From: Microbacterium hominis
GTDB taxonomy: Bacteria; Actinomycetota; Actinomycetes; Actinomycetales; Microbacteriaceae
Length of the DNA stretch: 64,000 nt
Assembly (NCBI RefSeq): GCF_013282805.1
Contig: NZ_CP054038.1
Coordinates: 434,001-498,000, forward strand
Reading direction: 5' to 3'
Position numbers and translations under genes: made by a program. How positions within the stretch are numbered: the first letter of the stretch is position 1; every line of letters begins with the position of its first letter. The notes under the pieces were generated by a model that ran no database searches, was not told the DNA's origin, and was given only the letters and a program-made list of their open reading frames with translations. This document shows positions 59,298 to 64,000 of the stretch, piece after piece.

Positions 59298-61001
59298 TCA
59301 CCCGCCGTCGGCCAGCAGCTGCTCGCGCACGCGCGCGCGCAGCACCTTGCCGATGAGCGAGCGCGGCAGATCGTCGAGCGCGACGACGCGGCGCGGCACC
59401 TTGTATGCGGCGAGATGGGAGCGGCAGTGGTCGCGCACGGCGTCGGCATCCAGCGTCGCCCCTTCCCGCAGCACGACGGCGGCGACGACCTCCTCGCCGC
59501 CGCGCGCGTTCGGCAGGCCCACGGCGGCGGCGGCCACGATGTCGGGGTGGGTCTCCAGTGCGACCTCCACCTCGGTGGGCGAGACGTTGAAGCCGCCCGT
59601 GATGATGAGCTCCTTCAGCCGGTCGACGATCGTGACGAAGCCGTCGTCGGAGACGGTCGCGATGTCGCCGCTGCGCAGCCACCCGTCCGCGAGCAGCGTG
59701 GCGGCGGTCTCGGCGGGTCTGCGCCAGTAGCCGCGGAACACCTGCGGTCCGCGGATGAGCAGCTCGCCGGGTTCGCCGAGCGGCCTCACGACGGTCGGGT
59801 CGGCGGGGTCGACGACGCGGATCTCGGTGCTCGGGAACGGCACTCCCACCGTGCCCGGGCGCCGCGTGGGTCCCATCGGGTTCCCGATCGCGATCGGCGA
59901 GGACTCCGTCATGCCGTAGCCCTCGACGATGAGCCCTCCCGTGACCTCCTCCCACCGCCGCACCGTCTCGGCGGGCAGGCTCATCGCCCCCGAGATCGCG
60001 AACCGCACCGTCGAGAGGTCGACGAGGCCGCGCGATGCGGCGTCGGCCAGACGGTCGTAGATCGGCGGCACCGCGGGCAGGAAGGTCGGCGGGCTCGTGC
60101 GGGCGGCGCTCGCGACGAGGTCGACGTCGAACGTCGGGAACAGCACGAGCTTGGCGCCCAGGCTCATCGCGGAGGTCAGACACAGCGTCATGCCGTACGC
60201 GTGGAACAGTGGCAGCACGCCGTAGAACGTCTCGGCTCCCGGCACGAGTCCGGGCACCCACGCCACCCCCTGCGCGGCGTTCGCGCGCAGGGACGCGTGG
60301 GTGAGGATCGCGCCCTTCGGCGTGCCGGTCGTGCCGCTCGTGTACTGCAGCAGGGCGATGTCATCGACGGCAGGACCGGGCACGCGGCGCGGCAGGCGGC
60401 GGTGATCGATCAGCTTCTTCCAGGCGAGGGGATGCTTCGCCCGCGGCTTCGCGGTGAGCTTGGTGCGCGACTCCCGGGCTCGCGAGACCGGCAGGCGCAG
60501 CGCAAGGCGGGTGCGCAGGGGCATCGCCTCGGTCATGTCGACGCTCACGATGTGGTCGACCTTCAGGTCGGAGGGGAAGTCGGCGATCGTGTCGACGGTC
60601 TTGTCCCAGACGATGGCCACGCGCGCGCCGTGGTCCTCGAACTGGTGGCGCAGCTCCCGCGCGGTGTAGAGGGGGTTGTGCTCGATGACGATGGCGCCCA
60701 GGCGCAGCGCCGCGTAGAACGCGACGACGTGCTGCGGGCAGTTGGGGAGCACGAGCGCGACCCGGTCGCCGTGGGTCACCCCGAGCCGCCGGAGCCCTTC
60801 GGCAGCGCGCTCGATCTGATCGCCGAGCTCTCGATAGGTCGTGACGGCGCCGAAGAACTCCAGCGCGGGCCGCCGTCCGTATTCCGCGACGCTCGCCTGC
60901 ATCATCTGCGACAGCGACTGCGCCGGGGGTGCGATCTCGTGGGGCACGTCGTCGGCGTACGCTGCCAGCCAGGGTCGTGCCGTGTACGGGTCGTTCGCCA
61001 T
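59298..61001 (-). CDS. Long-chain fatty acid-CoA ligase (acyl-CoA synthetase, ANL family)
   Basis: Encodes 567 residues from ATG 61001; an ATG three codons earlier (61010) is possible. It activates carboxylic acids to acyl-CoA through an acyl-adenylate. The P-loop-like motif LLQYTSGTTGTPKGAILTH, the A5 motif IVEGYGMTESSPIAIGNPMG, A7 WLRSGDIATVSDDGFVTIVD, A8 DRLKELIITGGFNVSPTEVE and the catalytic Lys in RSLIGKVLR are all present. A downstream terminal position and the TetR gene 59 bp upstream on the same strand suggest co-regulation of fatty-acid use. Confidence 0.94.
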   Translation of the reverse strand: MANDPYTARPWLAAYADDVPHEIAPPAQSLSQMMQASVAEYGRRPALEFFGAVTTYRELGDQIERAAEGLRRLGVTHGDRVALVLPNCPQHVVAFYAALRLGAIVIEHNPLYTARELRHQFEDHGARVAIVWDKTVDTIADFPSDLKVDHIVSVDMTEAMPLRTRLALRLPVSRARESRTKLTAKPRAKHPLAWKKLIDHRRLPRRVPGPAVDDIALLQYTSGTTGTPKGAILTHASLRANAAQGVAWVPGLVPGAETFYGVLPLFHAYGMTLCLTSAMSLGAKLVLFPTFDVDLVASAARTSPPTFLPAVPPIYDRLADAASRGLVDLSTVRFAISGAMSLPAETVRRWEEVTGGLIVEGYGMTESSPIAIGNPMGPTRRPGTVGVPFPSTEIRVVDPADPTVVRPLGEPGELLIRGPQVFRGYWRRPAETAATLLADGWLRSGDIATVSDDGFVTIVDRLKELIITGGFNVSPTEVEVALETHPDIVAAAAVGLPNARGGEEVVAAVVLREGATLDADAVRDHCRSHLAAYKVPRRVVALDDLPRSLIGKVLRARVREQLLADGG

Positions 61002-61060
61002 GCCCACCATCCTGCCCCGCCGCGCGCCGTCGCGGGGCTCGTCGCTCGGCGCCGCCGGTG

Positions 61061-61651
61061 TCAGCGGAAGGGGAGCGCGTCGTCGAGCGCGGCCAGGTAC
61101 GCGTCGGCGTCGAACCCGTCGACGAGCGCCAGCTGCACGACGAAGCCGGGGATGAGGCCCATGAGCACGGGTGCGGTCGCCGCCGCCCACGCATCCGGAT
61201 CGACGCGGAGCTGATCGGCGTTCCCGCGCGCCCACTGGCGCAGCACGGCGATGATCGTGCCGCGCACGCGTCCCAGCACCACCTGCATCATCGCCCGGAG
61301 GTCGGGGTCGACGGTCGCCTCTCCCCACACCTGCACGAGTACCTCGATCGGGGCCTGCTCGCGCACGCCGGAGGCGAGGATCCGCACGATCGCCGCCGGT
61401 GTCAGGCCGGCGGTGTGCGCGGCCGTCTCAAGCACCGTCTGCCGATCGTCGAGGATCGCCTCGGCGACAGCCTTCAGCAGCTCCTCCTTGCTGTCGAAGT
61501 AGCCGTAGATCGCGCCGGCGGAGAGGCCCGATTCGGCGATGATGTCGGCCATCGACGTGCGCTGATAGCCGACTCGGCGGAAGCACCGCAGCGCGGCATC
61601 CAGGATCTGCGCTCGCCGCTGCTGGCGACGCGCCTCGCTGATCTTCGGCAT
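61061..61651 (-). CDS. TetR-family regulator
   Basis: Encodes 196 residues from ATG 61651 (GAGGAG upstream). The DNA-binding part is CFRRVGYQRTSMADIIAESG then LSAGAIYGYFDSKEELLKAV. It is divergent from the Pip-like membrane gene and 59 bp before the acyl-CoA ligase on the same strand. The 79-bp gap to the membrane gene is AT-rich and contains an inverted repeat that is the likely operator. Confidence 0.92.
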   Translation of the reverse strand: MPKISEARRQQRRAQILDAALRCFRRVGYQRTSMADIIAESGLSAGAIYGYFDSKEELLKAVAEAILDDRQTVLETAAHTAGLTPAAIVRILASGVREQAPIEVLVQVWGEATVDPDLRAMMQVVLGRVRGTIIAVLRQWARGNADQLRVDPDAWAAATAPVLMGLIPGFVVQLALVDGFDADAYLAALDDALPFR

Positions 61652-61693
61652 CTGTGCTCCTCGGTTGACAACCCTACCCGTGAGGTTCACTAT

Positions 61694-61715
61694 AAAGAAC
61701 GACTATTCGTTTTTT
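61694..61715. promoter_or_regulatory. Probable TetR operator in an AT-rich divergent promoter
   Basis: AACGA and TCGTT flank CTAT (61698-61711), with the pairing extended by A/T bases to 61694-61715 apart from one G:T. TATAGT on the minus strand (61689-61694) is a good -10 for tetR. AT-richness contrasts with all other gaps here. Confidence 0.6.
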
Positions 61716-61730
61716 TAAAGAGGAATCATC

Positions 61731-62894
61731 ATGTCCACACCTCACGAAGACGCCGTGACCCCCTGGTGGCGGCTGCCGCTGATCGCCGTCGGCATCTCGA
61801 TCGTCGTCGGCGTCGTGCTGCTCGCCTTCTCGTGGCCCGCGGTCAACGCCGAGCCCAAGGACCTGCCCGTCGGCGTCGTCGGCACCGCGGAGCAGATCGA
61901 GCAGGTCGCCGACGCCCTCGACGAGCAGGCCGACGGCGCGGTCGCGCTGACCGAGTTCGATGACCGGGATGCCGCGGTGACCGGCATCGAGCAGCGGGAC
62001 GTGTACGGCGCCATCGTGCTGCCGGCCGAGCAGGGCGAGACGCCCGAGGTGCTGACCGCGACCGCGGGGAGCGCAGCGGTCGCGCAGCTTCTGGGCGGCG
62101 TCGCGCAGAGTCAGCAGGAGCAGATCGACGCGCAGATCCACGCGGCCGTCGAGGAGAACCTCGCGCAGCTGCAGGAGAGGGTCGCCGCGCAGATCCAGGC
62201 GGTGATCCAGGCCGTTCAGAGCGGTCAGGCGCCGCAGGTGCCGGGAGACGCGGCGGAGCCGATCACGATCCCGACCGTCACCGTGGAGGTGACCGACGTC
62301 GTGCCGCTCTCCGAGGACGACCCGAACGGCGCGGGGCTGGCCGCCTCGATGTTCCCCATGGTGATCGGCGGCATGATCGGCGGGATCGCCATGACCCTGC
62401 TGGTCAAGCCGGGCGGCGCGCGCCGCGTCGTCGGCGTGATCATCTACGCCCCGGTCGCGGGGCTGGTGCTGGCGGGCATCCTGCAGGGCCTCTACGGGGC
62501 GCTGCAGGGGGATTACTGGATCAACGCGGCCGCGATCACCCTTGCGATCGCCGCGATCTCGAGCACGATCACGGGTCTGGCGGGGCTCATCGGGCCCGCC
62601 GGTGTCGGGCTCGGTGCGGCGTTCATGATGCTCGTGGCCAACCCGCTGTCGGCGGCGACGACGCCGGTGGAGTTCCTCCCCGCGCCGGGGGGGGAGTTCG
62701 GGCAGTTCCTGCCGCCCGGCGCCGCGGCGACGCTCCTGCGCAGTCTCTCCTACTTCCCTGCGGCCGACGTCGCGTTCTCGTGGCTGGTGCTGGCGACGTG
62801 GGCGGTCGCGGGCCTCGCCCTGACGCTGGTCGATCTGCCGCGCCGCCGGCTGGCGGCGGGGGAGACGGCCGCGGATCATCCGCTGACCGTCTGA
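61731..62894 (+). CDS. YhgE/Pip-like ABC-2 type membrane protein
   Basis: Encodes 387 residues. One N-terminal helix (LIAVGISIVVGVVLLAFSWP) is followed by a long outside region of about 170 residues with a Gln-rich amphipathic stretch (QSQQEQIDAQIHAAVEENLA), then five to six helices (GGMIGGIAMTLLVKP, VAGLVLAGILQGLYGALQ). This is the plan of phage-infection-protein/ABC-2-type membrane proteins. It is controlled by the divergent TetR gene, as drug or lipid efflux proteins of this class often are. Substrate unknown. Confidence 0.85.
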   Translation: MSTPHEDAVTPWWRLPLIAVGISIVVGVVLLAFSWPAVNAEPKDLPVGVVGTAEQIEQVADALDEQADGAVALTEFDDRDAAVTGIEQRDVYGAIVLPAEQGETPEVLTATAGSAAVAQLLGGVAQSQQEQIDAQIHAAVEENLAQLQERVAAQIQAVIQAVQSGQAPQVPGDAAEPITIPTVTVEVTDVVPLSEDDPNGAGLAASMFPMVIGGMIGGIAMTLLVKPGGARRVVGVIIYAPVAGLVLAGILQGLYGALQGDYWINAAAITLAIAAISSTITGLAGLIGPAGVGLGAAFMMLVANPLSAATTPVEFLPAPGGEFGQFLPPGAAATLLRSLSYFPAADVAFSWLVLATWAVAGLALTLVDLPRRRLAAGETAADHPLTV

Positions 62895-62908
62895 GGGCGG
62901 ATGCCGCA

Positions 62909-62933
62909 AGCCCGCGACTCTCGGTCGCGGGCT
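62909..62933 (+). terminator. Terminator after the Pip-like gene
   Basis: AGCCCGCGAC and its complement GTCGCGGGCT form a 10-bp stem around TCTCG, 15 bp after the stop. Confidence 0.75.
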
Positions 62934-62952
62934 GTTCGCGTACGGGAGAAGA

Positions 62953-62984
62953 AAAACCTCCGCGTGGAAGTTTTCTGCTACTCT
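62953..62984 (+). promoter_or_regulatory. Promoter and probable operator of the isomerase operon
   Basis: AAAACCTCC and GGAAGTTTT (62953-62974) form an inverted repeat with one mismatch around a 4-base centre; TGCTACTCT (62976-62984) just after is an extended -10. A sugar repressor bound here would block the promoter. Confidence 0.55.
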
Positions 62985-63035
62985 GGCCGCGGGCGCCTTT
63001 CGCGTCCGCGGTCCACTTCACGGAAGAAGGTCAAC

Positions 63036-63860
63036 GTGGCCCTGCCAGCAGCTTCGGTTCAGCTCTATACGCTCGCGGAGCAGTTCTCCGCGGATATGGG
63101 AGGGTCGCTCGACAAGCTCGCGGCGATCGGCCTGAAGAATGTGGAGGCGTTCGACTTCGTGCGTCGTCCCGACGAGATCCGTGCCGCGCTCGATGCCGCG
63201 GGGCTGGCGTCGCCGACGGGCCACGCGCCGCTGCTGTCGGATGAGCTGTGGACGCCGGACGGCTCGATCCCCACGCCCGCCCCGGAGGTCGTCTTCGAGG
63301 CGGCCGCGAAGGTCGGGATGACGACGGTGATCGATCCGTTCGTCGCGCCCGAGCGCTGGTTCACCCTGGAGGGTGTGACCGACATCGCCGATCGCCTCAA
63401 CGCCCTGGTCGAGACGGCGGCCGGGTTCGGTCTGCAGGTCGGGTACCACAACCACGCGCAGGAGTTCGTGGCCGATTTCGACGGCCAGTCCGCGTTCGAG
63501 CGGTTCGTGACCCTCACCGATGAGCGGGTCCAGGTCGAGCTCGACCTGTTCTGGGCGCTCACCGGCGGTCAGGACGTTCCGGCCCTGGTCGAGCGCCTCG
63601 GCGACCGTCTGGTCGCCGTGCACGTGAAGGACGGTGTGGCACCGGTGCCCAACCCGTTCGGTCCGGACGCGGGCGAGTTCGGCTCCGCGAGCCTGGACCA
63701 GCGTCACGCCGGCACCGGCGAGGTTCCGCTGGCGGAGTCGCTGCGGGCGGCATCCGGTCTGCAGTACGCGGTCATCGAGTACGACAACCCGCCCGGGGAC
63801 GTGTTCGCCGATGTCGCGGCCAGCTACGCGTTCCTCATCGAGGGCGGGTTCGCCCGATGA
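63036..63860 (+). CDS. Sugar phosphate isomerase/epimerase family protein
   Basis: Encodes 274 residues from GTG 63036 (AGAAGG upstream). The TIM-barrel xylose-isomerase-like family interconverts keto and aldo sugars with a divalent metal. Segments seen are SVQLYTLAEQFSADMGGSLD, GLKNVEAFDF, QVGYHNHAQEFV carrying two metal histidines, VQVELDLFWALTGGQDV and LVAVHVKDG, with the final Glu ligand in YAVIEYDN. It overlaps a Gfo/Idh/MocA dehydrogenase gene by 4 bp, a combination usual in inositol or rare-sugar catabolism. Confidence 0.92.
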   Translation: MALPAASVQLYTLAEQFSADMGGSLDKLAAIGLKNVEAFDFVRRPDEIRAALDAAGLASPTGHAPLLSDELWTPDGSIPTPAPEVVFEAAAKVGMTTVIDPFVAPERWFTLEGVTDIADRLNALVETAAGFGLQVGYHNHAQEFVADFDGQSAFERFVTLTDERVQVELDLFWALTGGQDVPALVERLGDRLVAVHVKDGVAPVPNPFGPDAGEFGSASLDQRHAGTGEVPLAESLRAASGLQYAVIEYDNPPGDVFADVAASYAFLIEGGFAR

Positions 63861-64000
63861 GCGCGGTCGGAATCGGCGTCATCGGCGTCGGGGTCATCAG
63901 CGACACCTACCTCGAGAACCTCGGACGCTTCCCCGACACCGAGGTGGTCATCCTCGGCGACCTCGACGTGGAGCGCGCCCGCGCGCAGGCCGAGAAGCAC
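63857..64000 (+). CDS. Gfo/Idh/MocA-family oxidoreductase, 3' end cut off by the window
   Basis: The first 48 codons are visible. GIGVIGVGVISDTYLENLGR is the dinucleotide-binding turn of this NAD(P)-dependent sugar oxidoreductase family, followed by the acidic end of the second strand (GDLDVERA). The ATG overlaps the isomerase stop (ATGA). The reaction is probably oxidation of a sugar or inositol linked with the isomerase; the missing C-terminus prevents a closer call. Confidence 0.88.
   Translation, partial: MSAVGIGVIGVGVISDTYLENLGRFPDTEVVILGDLDVERARAQAEKH

Overview
The window is high-GC throughout and carries the sequence habits of an actinobacterium: many GTG starts, ATGA/GTGA stop-start overlaps, lipoprotein and Tat-type signals, TetR-rich gene neighbourhoods, and a GTTTCGACTCGCTGCGCTCGC-type dispersed repeat. 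Gene content (DUF3159, DUF6325/SHOCT pair, urt-ure block, CotA-like copper oxidases) fits a Microbacterium-like member of the Microbacteriaceae. The genus is inference, not something the sequence proves.

Layout. 1-11.4 kb is a sugar-acid/sugar-phosphate catabolic block: the end of a class II aldolase, a NodB-like protein, an FAH-family hydrolase, a GH4 NAD-dependent glycosidase, an IlvD/Edd-family dehydratase, a small Rossmann protein, a PfkB kinase, an amine oxidase, a decayed second PfkB kinase and a CitE-like lyase. It ends at a 26-bp tRNA-Ser 3' end fragment followed by a perfect terminator, which looks like the right attachment junction of a genomic island. Remnants of an IS3 and an IS30 transposase follow (11.5-12.3 kb). 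13-26.9 kb is a nitrogen block: nickel importer component and ureDGFCBA on the minus strand, divergent urtABCDE (urea ABC importer), an NCS1 nucleobase-type permease and two tandem TetR genes.

27-39.7 kb is the most unusual part. A unit of [NarL-type sensor kinase - divergently read large secreted Ig-like protein - CotA-like multicopper oxidase] occurs twice in tandem, with an S26 signal peptidase between the copies and a single response regulator at the end. About 1.2 kb of the two secreted-protein genes is almost identical while everything around it has diverged, and the divergent promoter regions share C-tract/G-tract palindromes. I read this as one duplicated, coordinately regulated extracellular copper-oxidase/surface-protein system.

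40-45.9 kb holds a GH3 glucosidase, an AIM24-family protein, an HdeD-DUF389 membrane fusion and a TetR gene. 45.9-53.8 kb is a TetR-controlled amidohydrolase plus a dipeptide-type ABC importer with a fused double ATPase and a TrmB/LuxR chimeric regulator. 53.9-64 kb has a large subtilase, a GAP-family membrane protein, a SHOCT/DUF6325 pair, an acyl-CoA synthetase, a TetR/Pip-like membrane protein divergent pair, and a sugar isomerase followed by the start of a Gfo/Idh/MocA oxidoreductase. No rRNA, complete tRNA, CRISPR array or riboswitch was recognised.
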